Of a DNA stretch of 11,702 bases, positions 5,476-11,702 are shown piece by piece. The position numbers and the translations under genes are program-made. The number at the start of each line of letters is the position of its first letter. Positions within the stretch are counted from its first letter, which is position 1. Source of the stretch: Candidatus Mcinerneyibacterium aminivorans (GTDB lineage Bacteria > Macinerneyibacteriota > Macinerneyibacteria > Macinerneyibacteriales > Macinerneyibacteriaceae). Under the pieces are notes generated by a model. The model ran no database searches, was not told the DNA's origin, and saw nothing but the letters and a program-made list of their open reading frames with translations. The stretch lies in the NCBI GenBank assembly GCA_008086245.1, contig VSIX01000023.1, positions 1 to 11,702 of the forward strand, in the 5' to 3' direction.

Positions 5476-5553
5476 AGTGCATGGTTTTTTCAGCATGACT
5501 TGTTTATAAACATTTCTATATAATATTCTAATTATCTATTTTTTTACAGTCTG

Positions 5554-5593
5554 CATTAGCTATTTGCAATTTGCCATTAGCTATTTGCAATTT
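5554..5593 (+). repeat. heptamer array, right part
   Basis: cattagc, tatttgc, aatttgc, cattagc, tatttgc, aattt: the continuation of the array at 5232-5277, with a three-heptamer (21-bp) higher-order period. Confidence 0.75.
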
Positions 5594-5614
5594 AAAAATC
5601 GGTCACCGATTTTT
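5594..5614. other. hairpin of the AAAAATC/GATTTTT type, copy 3
   Basis: AAAAATCGGT (5594-5603), C, ACCGATTTTT (5605-5614): a perfect palindrome, joined directly to the heptamer array and just upstream of the lapA promoter. It could block read-through from either side. Confidence 0.6.
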
Positions 5615-5624
5615 ATAAATATGC

Positions 5625-5653
5625 TTGATATTTTCGGGATTAAACTTTATAAT
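5625..5653 (+). promoter_or_regulatory. strong sigma-70-like promoter of lapA-lapB-mutS-mutL
   Basis: -35 TTGATA (5625-5630), spacer of exactly 17 bp, -10 TATAAT (5648-5653). Predicted start near 5660. A strong Shine-Dalgarno (GGAGGGGAG, 5669-5677) precedes the lapA ATG. It is the best promoter match in the window and the only evident one for the four-gene operon. Confidence 0.75.
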
Positions 5654-5682
5654 TTTACTAATGAAAATGGAGGGGAGAATCT

Positions 5683-5988
5683 ATGAAGATTGCAAGAACT
5701 GTGTTGTATTTATTAATTTTAATATTAATAGTTGTTTTTAGTGTACAGAATGCTTCTGATCAAATAACCCTTAAATTTTTCAGCTATTCCACAGGGGAAA
5801 TTGCTGCTATTGAAGCATTGCTTTTATCTTTTTTCCTGGGTATCGTGGTTACGGGAGTTTATAGTCTCTGGAAATATTCAAACTTATTAAAAAAATACAA
5901 AAAAGCATTAAAGGAAATTGATTCTTTAAAAAAAGAAATCAAAAATATTCGAAAACTAAATGTAGAAGAAGATAACGAGGCAGAATAG
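5683..5988 (+). CDS. lapA: LapA-domain (DUF1049) membrane protein
   Basis: A 101-residue inner-membrane protein with two membrane segments (about 5-23 and 42-63) joined by a short loop, followed by a charged helical tail (64-95), probably a coiled coil in the cytoplasm. The sequence VVFSVQNASDQITLKFF (17-33) is the usual LapA pattern between the segments. In E. coli LapA partners LapB in controlling LPS assembly. Here it is directly upstream of a LapB homologue, 20 bp apart, which supports the name. First gene of the operon. Family call is firm; exact function in this lineage is by analogy. Confidence 0.85.
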   Translation: MKIARTVLYLLILILIVVFSVQNASDQITLKFFSYSTGEIAAIEALLLSFFLGIVVTGVYSLWKYSNLLKKYKKALKEIDSLKKEIKNIRKLNVEEDNEAE

Positions 5989-6008
5989 GGTTAAGAAAGG
6001 TTTAATTT

Positions 6009-7172
6009 ATGAGTTATCTATTACTTGTTTCAATAATATTTGCTTTCGTATTGCTTTTTATTTTTTATGGATTAAGAAAGCAGGAAGAATATAATGAACG
6101 TAAAGTAGTAAAAGATAGAAGAGTAGGCAGCGAACTGTATGATTATTATCTTGATATTATAGAATATGTAACTACGGGGTATTATGAAGATGCAAAAAAA
6201 CTTCTCAAGGAAGTTGTGGATAAAAACCCGGATGAATATCCCGCATATCTACTTCTTAGTTATATATTAAGAAAACAGGGAATGCCCGAAAAGGCCCTGA
6301 ATATTGATAAAACAATATATGCAAATGAAAAACTTTCAAAAAGAGGTAAATTTGCTATTTTAAAAAGCCTTCTTGTGGATTATGTTGAAAACGGAATGTA
6401 CAAAACGGCATTAAATGCTATTGAAAACAATAAAAGCGCCTTTAAGAATGATGAATTTTTGTTGAGTCTGGCAAAAGATGTTTCCTATCGATTGGGGGAT
6501 TTTGAAAAGGCCCTCGCTTACAACAAAAAGCTTCTGGATTTTAAAAATATTAAGGACCACAGCGAGCTTGGATATATAGCTGCAAATATGGCACAGCAGG
6601 CTCTGGAAAATGAGAACTATGATATTGTTAAAAATCTTATTAAAAAGGGAAAAAAATTCAATAAAAATTGTGAGAGCATCTATCTTGCTGAAGCAAAACT
6701 CAATTATGAGCAGGATAATCTATCAAAAGCAAAATCGCTTTTTATGAAGGCGTTAAATATAAATCCGGATATTATTGATTATATAAGCGATGATATATTA
6801 AATGTATATGCGCAGAATTATGATGATTTAATTAAAGATTTGAATAAGGTTGTAAAAAACAACCTGTATAATCCATATATTCATATTTTTCTGGCAAAGA
6901 TATACAGAAAAAATGAAAATCTCGAGGAAGCAATTGAGGAACTTCATGAAGCTATTCTCTACAAACCGGAATCCCACTATATTTTGCTTCTTATGCTGGA
7001 TGTTTACATTGAAATGGGGGACTGGGAGAAAGTGGTTGAAATGAAAGAAGAATTGAAAGATCTTGAATCCAGCAGAAAATTCGTTTGTAAAGAATGCGGT
7101 AAGAAATATCATGAACCGACTTGGTACTGCGATAAATGCAGGAGCTGGGGTAAGGTAGTTACAAAATTATGA
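6009..7172 (+). CDS. lapB: LapB-like TPR protein with C-terminal rubredoxin-type zinc domain
   Basis: A 387-residue protein (E. coli LapB: 389) with the full LapB plan: an N-terminal membrane anchor (about 3-21), a cytoplasmic region of TPR-like helical repeats (about 40-350, for example DEYPAYLLLSYILRKQGMPE and NPYIHIFLAKIYRKNENLEE), and a C-terminal rubredoxin-like metal site with C360-x2-C363 and C374-x2-C377 in CKECG and CDKC. In E. coli the anchored protein delivers LpxC to FtsH and so limits lipid A synthesis. I infer a similar role here, supported by lapA upstream. Its TGA overlaps the mutS ATG by 4 bp (ATGA), so mutS is likely coupled to it. AAAGG lies 8 bases before its ATG. Confidence 0.88.
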   Translation: MSYLLLVSIIFAFVLLFIFYGLRKQEEYNERKVVKDRRVGSELYDYYLDIIEYVTTGYYEDAKKLLKEVVDKNPDEYPAYLLLSYILRKQGMPEKALNIDKTIYANEKLSKRGKFAILKSLLVDYVENGMYKTALNAIENNKSAFKNDEFLLSLAKDVSYRLGDFEKALAYNKKLLDFKNIKDHSELGYIAANMAQQALENENYDIVKNLIKKGKKFNKNCESIYLAEAKLNYEQDNLSKAKSLFMKALNINPDIIDYISDDILNVYAQNYDDLIKDLNKVVKNNLYNPYIHIFLAKIYRKNENLEEAIEELHEAILYKPESHYILLLMLDVYIEMGDWEKVVEMKEELKDLESSRKFVCKECGKKYHEPTWYCDKCRSWGKVVTKL

Positions 7173-9766
7173 GCAAAAAGTCAAAACAAACCCCCCTAAC
7201 AAGACAGTACAATAAAATAAAAAAGGAATACAGTAATTCCATTCTCTTCTTTCAGGTGGGCGATTTTTATGAGGTGTTTTATGATGATGCAAAAACAGTT
7301 TCAGATGAACTGGATATCGCTCTAACCTCAAGAAAAAAAGGCCAGCCAATGGCGGGTGTTCCGCTTCATTCAGTACAAAGATATTTAAGGAAGCTTGTAG
7401 AAAAGGGATACAGGGTGGCAATTTGCAACCAGGTTGAAGAACCCCAGCAGGGCAAGAAAATAGTTAAAAGAGAAGTTGTTAAGGTAGTTACCCCCGGAAC
7501 GTATATAGGGGATGAAGAGGAAACAATGCTGCTAACCCTGTTTTTTGATGGGGACAGCTTCTATTATTCCTATGTGGATATTTCCATAGGAGATATTTAT
7601 GCAGGGGAGTGTACAACCAAAACAAAACTTTTATCAGTTCTGGAGAAACTTGAAATCAAGGAAATTGTCTGTCCGGAAAATGATGGGATTATTAACAAGT
7701 TTTTAAATAAATATTATCCGGACCTTTTTGTTTCAAGATATCCGGACTGGGATTTTGACTGGGAAATCTCCAAAAAAAGAATTAAAAATTACTTTAATGT
7801 TGTTTCTCTTGTACCCTACGGTATAGACGATAATAAGAGCAAAATAATATCCGTGGGAATATTATTGAAACATATAGAAAACACCCAGAAAGGCAAACTT
7901 CACAATATCTGCAATATTGAAAATGAAGAGAAAAAAGAATACCTATCTATAGATGCAAAAACATGGAGAAATTTAGAAATATTTAAAAATATTCAGAACG
8001 GTACCGAAAAAAATACTCTCTACGAGGTTCTTAATGAGAATATAACTCCGATGGGGAGAAGAACCCTGAGAAGATGGATGAGAAAACCTTTAATGGAAAA
8101 GCAAAAACTGCAAAAGAGATGGAAAGCCGTTGATTATTTTGTAAAAAATCGGGAAAAGAGAGAAACCCTGATGGAACTGCTTGTTGATATTCCTGATTTT
8201 GAAAGGGCGATCGGTAGAATATCCTATACCAAGGGTAAGCCCCGGGATTTACTTCAGATCAAAGAAGGACTCTGCAATATGCAAAAATTTAAAGACCTTC
8301 TAAATGATTCAAATATCTCAATCCTGGAACAGATGAGCAGTAATATAAAAGTTCTTAACGAATTATATGAACTTCTGGATAGTGGATTGAAGGTAGATGG
8401 GGCATCGGTCCTTGGAAAAGGAAATTTGATAAAAGACGGATTCGATGATGAAGTTGATAGATTGAGAAAATTAAAAAATGAAAGTAAAGACGTACTTCTT
8501 GAAATTGAGAAAGAAGAAAAGGAAAAAACAGGGATAGAGACCCTCAAGGTTAAATATAACAAGGTGTTTGGATATTTTATTGAAGTAACAAAGTCAAATA
8601 TTGATAAGGTGCCGGATAGGTATCAGAGAAAACAAACATTAAAAAATGCCGAAAGATATTTTACAGATGATTTGAAGGAAATTGAAGTGAAGATCTTAAG
8701 TGCGGATGAGAAAATAAAAAATCTTGAAAATGAACTATTTTTTGAAATAAAGGATGAAATTATAAGCAATAACAGCGATATCCTCCAAAATGCCAAAATA
8801 ATTGGGAAGCTGGATAATTTAATCAACTTTGCAAATATCTCACTTGAAAATGGATATGTTAAGCCCGAGATTGTGGATAATAAAACAATAAATATTGAAG
8901 ATGGAAGGCATCCGGTAATTGAGACTCTTGATTTTGAAGAACCCTTTATTCCCAATGACCTGGGTATGGACCCCGAAAATAAAAGGTCTTTTTTTATTAT
9001 CACGGGTCCGAATATGGCCGGAAAGTCAACATATTTAAGGCAAAATGCCCTAATTTTATTAATGGCCCAGATCGGTTCTTTCGTGCCTGCAAAAAAAATG
9101 GAGTTTGGAATTGTGGATAAAATATTTTCCAGGGTTGGAGCATCTGATAATCTTGCTCAGGGAGAAAGCACATTTATGGTGGAAATGCTCGAGGCTTCAT
9201 ATATTTTGCATAATGCTACCGATAAGAGTTTTATAGTGCTGGATGAGATTGGAAGGGGAACAAGTACCTTTGATGGCTTGTCTCTGGCATGGGCTATTTC
9301 CGAGTATATTTATAAAAATATCAAAGCTAAAACACTTTTTGCTACCCACTATCATGAACTCACAGAGCTGGAAGATTTATATGAAGGTATAAAAAATCTA
9401 AATATATTAATAAAAGAATGGGATAATGATATAATATTTTTAAGAAAAATTGAAGAGGGAAGAAGCGATAAAAGCTACGGAGTTCATGTAGCAAGACTTG
9501 CTGGGCTGCCGGAAAACGTTATTAACAGAGCAAAGGATATATTGTTTAATCTTGAAGAGGAAAGCTATACAGATGGCGTACCGACGCTTGCATATGATGA
9601 TAAGGTGAGTGAAAAAAGGTCAAATTCATTATTCGACAGTGGATTTAAAGAAAATATAATAAATAGATTAAAATTCATGGATTTAAATAGCTTAACCCCT
9701 GTTGAGCTGATGTATGAAGTAGAAAAGATAAAAGAAGAGATAGAAAAAAATGATAAAGAAACTTGA
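7169..9766 (+). CDS. mutS: DNA mismatch repair protein MutS
   Basis: An 865-residue MutS, normal length. The mismatch-reading domain has GDFYEVFYDDA with the Phe-x-Glu motif at F33-Y34-E35. Connector, core lever and clamp domains follow (clamp with VFGYFIEVTKSN), then the ABC ATPase: Walker A GPNMAGKST (about 613-621), signature region DNLAQGESTFMVEM, Walker B IVLDEIGRGTSTFDG (about 688-702), His switch TLFATHYHEL, and the helix-turn-helix end EEGRSDKSYGVHVARLAGLP. A C-terminal tail ending PVELMYEVEKIKEEI matches the usual short MutS tail. It binds mismatched or looped DNA and recruits MutL. It starts inside the lapB stop codon (ATGA) and overlaps mutL by 17 bp, so all are one operon. Confidence 0.98.
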   Translation: MSKKSKQTPLTRQYNKIKKEYSNSILFFQVGDFYEVFYDDAKTVSDELDIALTSRKKGQPMAGVPLHSVQRYLRKLVEKGYRVAICNQVEEPQQGKKIVKREVVKVVTPGTYIGDEEETMLLTLFFDGDSFYYSYVDISIGDIYAGECTTKTKLLSVLEKLEIKEIVCPENDGIINKFLNKYYPDLFVSRYPDWDFDWEISKKRIKNYFNVVSLVPYGIDDNKSKIISVGILLKHIENTQKGKLHNICNIENEEKKEYLSIDAKTWRNLEIFKNIQNGTEKNTLYEVLNENITPMGRRTLRRWMRKPLMEKQKLQKRWKAVDYFVKNREKRETLMELLVDIPDFERAIGRISYTKGKPRDLLQIKEGLCNMQKFKDLLNDSNISILEQMSSNIKVLNELYELLDSGLKVDGASVLGKGNLIKDGFDDEVDRLRKLKNESKDVLLEIEKEEKEKTGIETLKVKYNKVFGYFIEVTKSNIDKVPDRYQRKQTLKNAERYFTDDLKEIEVKILSADEKIKNLENELFFEIKDEIISNNSDILQNAKIIGKLDNLINFANISLENGYVKPEIVDNKTINIEDGRHPVIETLDFEEPFIPNDLGMDPENKRSFFIITGPNMAGKSTYLRQNALILLMAQIGSFVPAKKMEFGIVDKIFSRVGASDNLAQGESTFMVEMLEASYILHNATDKSFIVLDEIGRGTSTFDGLSLAWAISEYIYKNIKAKTLFATHYHELTELEDLYEGIKNLNILIKEWDNDIIFLRKIEEGRSDKSYGVHVARLAGLPENVINRAKDILFNLEEESYTDGVPTLAYDDKVSEKRSNSLFDSGFKENIINRLKFMDLNSLTPVELMYEVEKIKEEIEKNDKET

Positions 9767-11474
9767 TAAAGGTACAATTAATAAAATAGCTGCAGGAGAA
9801 GTTGTAGAACGACCTTTTTCTGTAGTAAAGGAACTTGTTGAAAACAGTCTGGATGCAGAGGCTGACTCTATCAAAATATCTATTAAAAATTCTCCTGTAA
9901 AATATCTTGAAGTTAAGGATAACGGAACAGGAATTAAAAAAGATGAACTGGAACTTGCCTTTCAGAGGCATGCTACTTCCAAGATTGAAAACGTAAATGA
10001 TTTATTCAGGCTGAACTCTCTGGGTTTTAGGGGGGAAGCCCTACCGAGCATAGCGTCTGTTTCTTATCTTACATCGATTTCAAAGCACAAAGATGAAGAT
10101 ATTGGAGCAAAAATTGTTTATGATGCAGGAAAGAAAGTACGCTTTGTGGAAAAAAATAGAAAAACGGGAACAACGGTAAGGGTCGAAAGGCTCTTCTATA
10201 ACGTGCCTGCAAGAAAAAAATATCTAAAAAACCCCTCATATGAACTTAGATTGATAAAAAATTATACGGGGAAACTGGGTCTGGCCTATTCTTTTGATAA
10301 AAAAATCGAAGTGAAACTGGATAAAGACGGTAAAAATTTGCTGCATTATTCCCCATATGATGATTTTAATGACCGGATAACTCATTTCTACGGGAAAAAA
10401 CTTGCCAATAATTTGCTTTATTTTGAAGAAGAAGGGGATTTTTATTCTTTTAAGGGATACATATCCTCTCAAAACTATACGAGAAAAAATTCAAAAGAGA
10501 TTAACTTTTATATAAATGATCGAATAATAAAAAACAGAAATATAATTTATTCTGTAAAAAATGCTTTAAGTGAAGTGCTTGAGTCCAGGGAATATCCTTA
10601 TTTGTTTCTTTTTGTAAATATTAACCCAACAGCAATTGACATGAATGTACATCCGCAGAAACTCGAGGCAAGAATTTCTAACGAGAGGAAAATATACAGC
10701 AGCCTTTACCATAAAGTTAAAGGACTTTTTGAAAAGATGGAATCAATTTCGGAAGTCGATATGAAAAAAAATGAATCCTCTGATGAAAAATCTACGGAAT
10801 ACAATGAAGAAAATAATTCCTTTGGAGAAACTGCAAAGGTTGCAGAGAAAAATCTTTTTGAAAACATGTATAGCGAGAGAAATAGAAAGAGTGATAAAAC
10901 TAAAAACCTTAATCTTTTTGATCACAGGTTTCTGGATGTAGTTTTTGGGAGATATCTGTTATTTGTTTCCAGAGAGGATTTGCTATTTGTAGATTTTCAC
11001 GCATTAAACGAGAGAATATTTTATGACAGATACAAAGAAAAGGGATTCAAGGAGTATAGTTCTCATATAATTCCAGAAGCTATAGAACTGGGCAAAAGGG
11101 ATTATGAGCTATTAATGGAGAATAAAAAGTTTTTAAAAAAAATGGGAATTAAATTTAGAGATTTTGGAAACAACAGTATCGTTGTAGAAACACTGCCGGC
11201 CTTTAATAATAGGGAAAACCTTCATGCGGAAGAGGTAGTAAGAGAAGTTATCGAGAATCTGGAAGAGGGAAAGAAAAGCAATCCATTTAAAGATATAATC
11301 TCCTCCCTTGCATGTAAAACCTCCCTTAAATCGGGAGATAAATTAAATAAAAGCGATATAAAAGAATTTATCAAATATATTGAAAAAGGTGGTATGTCTC
11401 TAACCTGTCCCCATGGTCGTCCTGTTATTAAAAAGTTAAAAAAAGAAGATATTGATTCATGGTTTAAAAGATGA
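9750..11474 (+). CDS. mutL: DNA mismatch repair protein MutL, endonuclease type
   Basis: A 574-residue GHKL ATPase with a C-terminal nuclease domain. N-terminal motifs: AAGEVVERP (14-22), E28 and N32 in KELVENSLDA, DNGTG (57-61), RHATSKI (73-79), GFRGEAL (92-98), GTTVRVERLFYNVPAR. A charged low-complexity linker spans about 330-385. The C-terminal domain has the nuclease motif as DFHALNERIFYD (415-426), ACK (521-523), CPHGRP (553-558) and a final FKR (572-574). This set marks the latent-endonuclease MutL of bacteria without MutH. Oddities: the usual DQHA reads DFHA and the last Glu of the motif is Asp; both may be tolerated but merit checking. The ATG lies in the end of mutS (17-bp overlap). 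Confidence 0.97.
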   Translation: MIKKLDKGTINKIAAGEVVERPFSVVKELVENSLDAEADSIKISIKNSPVKYLEVKDNGTGIKKDELELAFQRHATSKIENVNDLFRLNSLGFRGEALPSIASVSYLTSISKHKDEDIGAKIVYDAGKKVRFVEKNRKTGTTVRVERLFYNVPARKKYLKNPSYELRLIKNYTGKLGLAYSFDKKIEVKLDKDGKNLLHYSPYDDFNDRITHFYGKKLANNLLYFEEEGDFYSFKGYISSQNYTRKNSKEINFYINDRIIKNRNIIYSVKNALSEVLESREYPYLFLFVNINPTAIDMNVHPQKLEARISNERKIYSSLYHKVKGLFEKMESISEVDMKKNESSDEKSTEYNEENNSFGETAKVAEKNLFENMYSERNRKSDKTKNLNLFDHRFLDVVFGRYLLFVSREDLLFVDFHALNERIFYDRYKEKGFKEYSSHIIPEAIELGKRDYELLMENKKFLKKMGIKFRDFGNNSIVVETLPAFNNRENLHAEEVVREVIENLEEGKKSNPFKDIISSLACKTSLKSGDKLNKSDIKEFIKYIEKGGMSLTCPHGRPVIKKLKKEDIDSWFKR

Positions 11475-11495
11475 AAAATCTCTGGCGAGATTTTT
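11474..11495 (+). terminator. intrinsic terminator after mutL (AAAAATC/GATTTTT hairpin, copy 4)
   Basis: AAAAATCTC (11474-11482), loop TGGC, GAGATTTTT (11487-11495). A 9-bp stem ending in a T-run begins at the last base of the mutL stop codon, so it is a good candidate terminator for the lap-mut operon. The T-run is only 5 long. Confidence 0.65.
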
Positions 11496-11500
11496 AGTCT

Positions 11501-11524
11501 AAGTTAAAGTTTAAGTTAAAGTAA
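11501..11524 (+). repeat. short hexamer tandem
   Basis: Two copies of a 12-bp unit, AAGTTAAAGTTT then AAGTTAAAGTAA, itself made of 6-bp units, following the mutL terminator. Confidence 0.55.
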
Positions 11525-11536
11525 AAATTTAAATCT

Positions 11537-11583
11537 AATTCCTTCGAATAAAAAAAATTAAAAGTTATACAAGAGGATTCCGG
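11537..11583 (+). repeat. B-family head, copy lacking a body
   Basis: Reads CCTTCGAA near 11541, an AT-rich stretch, then ATACAAGAGGATTCCGG (11567-11583). The same head appears at 11632-11677. Here the usual hairpin body does not follow; instead there is a TAGTAAA-type tandem, so this looks like a truncated copy. Confidence 0.5.
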
Positions 11584-11590
11584 CAATAAT

Positions 11591-11621
11591 TAGTAAATAG
11601 TAAAAAGTTAATAGTAAATAG
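11591..11621 (+). repeat. TAGTAAA heptamer tandem
   Basis: tagtaaa, tagtaaa, aagttaa, tagtaaa, tag: another 7-bp tandem, with a different unit from the NATTNGC arrays. Confidence 0.55.
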
Positions 11622-11631
11622 CTTAAATGTT

Positions 11632-11702
11632 AAACCTCCGAAGGAAAGATTTTAAATGTCATACAAGAGGATTCCGGGATTATGCTCACTTCGTTCGCTT
11701 CA
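11632..11702 (+). repeat. B-family repeat, cut by the window end
   Basis: Head CCTCCGAAGGAA, then ATACAAGAGGATTCCGG (11661-11677), then the left arm ATTCCGGG (11671-11678) and a loop holding GCTCACTTCGTTCGCTTCA. The right arm lies beyond the window. The loop is nearly the reverse complement of the second loop of B copy 2. Confidence 0.55.

Larger units (their letters stand above)
5278..5553. mobile_element. MITE-like element 2, same ends and same target as element 1
   Basis: A 276-bp non-coding element. Left end CAGGCTGTAAAGAAATAG is identical to that of element 1; right end CTATTTTTTTACAGTCTG matches its right end with few changes. It is flanked by catt (5274-5277, 5554-5557). The interior has the same two oppositely oriented GTCAT/ATGAC palindromic units (about 5333-5386 and 5420-5499), but both are enlarged by internal inserts, which explains the greater length. 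No ORF inside. With repeats on both sides this accounts for the 4919-5682 gap. Confidence 0.75.

Noticed and set aside
20-5593. CRISPR array
   Set aside because: The heptamers are contiguous 7-bp units without spacers, and the B repeats are too long, too few and irregularly spaced; no cas gene is present.
7167-7421. Minus-strand open frame opposite the start of mutS
   Set aside because: It mirrors the conserved mismatch-binding domain of MutS; no promoter or ribosome site is seen. Other minus-strand frames over lapB, mutS and mutL were dropped for the same reason.

Overview
The window reads as chromosomal DNA of a low-GC bacterium with an outer membrane. The diderm assignment rests on a sedoheptulose-7-phosphate isomerase (GmhA), a nucleotide-sugar dehydrogenase, an O-antigen ligase/polymerase-type membrane protein and a LapA/LapB pair, all lipopolysaccharide functions. 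MutS beside an endonuclease-type MutL (no MutH or Dam in view) fits a methyl-independent mismatch repair lineage. The phylum cannot be fixed by eye; an anaerobic diderm such as Deferribacterota or Halanaerobiales is a guess only.

Layout. At the left, on the minus strand, is a small four-helix-bundle gene (68-427) flanked by short tandem heptamers. Then 446-1009 is a gene-free block of repeats holding a 194-bp miniature inverted-repeat element. Positions 1010-4065 (minus strand) form a tight three-gene surface-polysaccharide operon: UDP-sugar dehydrogenase, then O-antigen ligase/polymerase, then gmhA, driven by a promoter near 4120-4147. Positions 4150-5620 are a dense repeat region: four copies of a two-hairpin repeat (called B here), heptamer arrays, small AT-ended hairpins, a second miniature element (276 bp), and, between the B copies, a 97-residue GIY-YIG nuclease gene that may be leaderless. 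From 5625 to 11495 a plus-strand operon carries lapA, lapB, mutS and mutL, with a strong promoter, overlapping genes and a terminator hairpin directly after mutL. The last 200 bp start another repeat cluster.

How the genes fit together. GmhA makes the heptose precursor of inner-core LPS; the dehydrogenase makes a uronic-acid sugar nucleotide; the membrane protein polymerises or ligates O-chains; LapA/LapB, by analogy to E. coli, couple LPS synthesis to demand through LpxC turnover. MutS recognises mismatches and MutL nicks the DNA.

The most unusual content is between genes. It is a layered repeat system: arrays of degenerate 7-bp units; miniature elements inserted twice at the same point of those arrays with a 4-bp duplication; palindromic units inside these elements; and a 27-28 bp insert found twice at the same point of the palindromic units. 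A separate two-hairpin family brackets the GIY-YIG gene. Whether any of this is a new mobile system is inference; the repeat structure itself is read directly from the bases.
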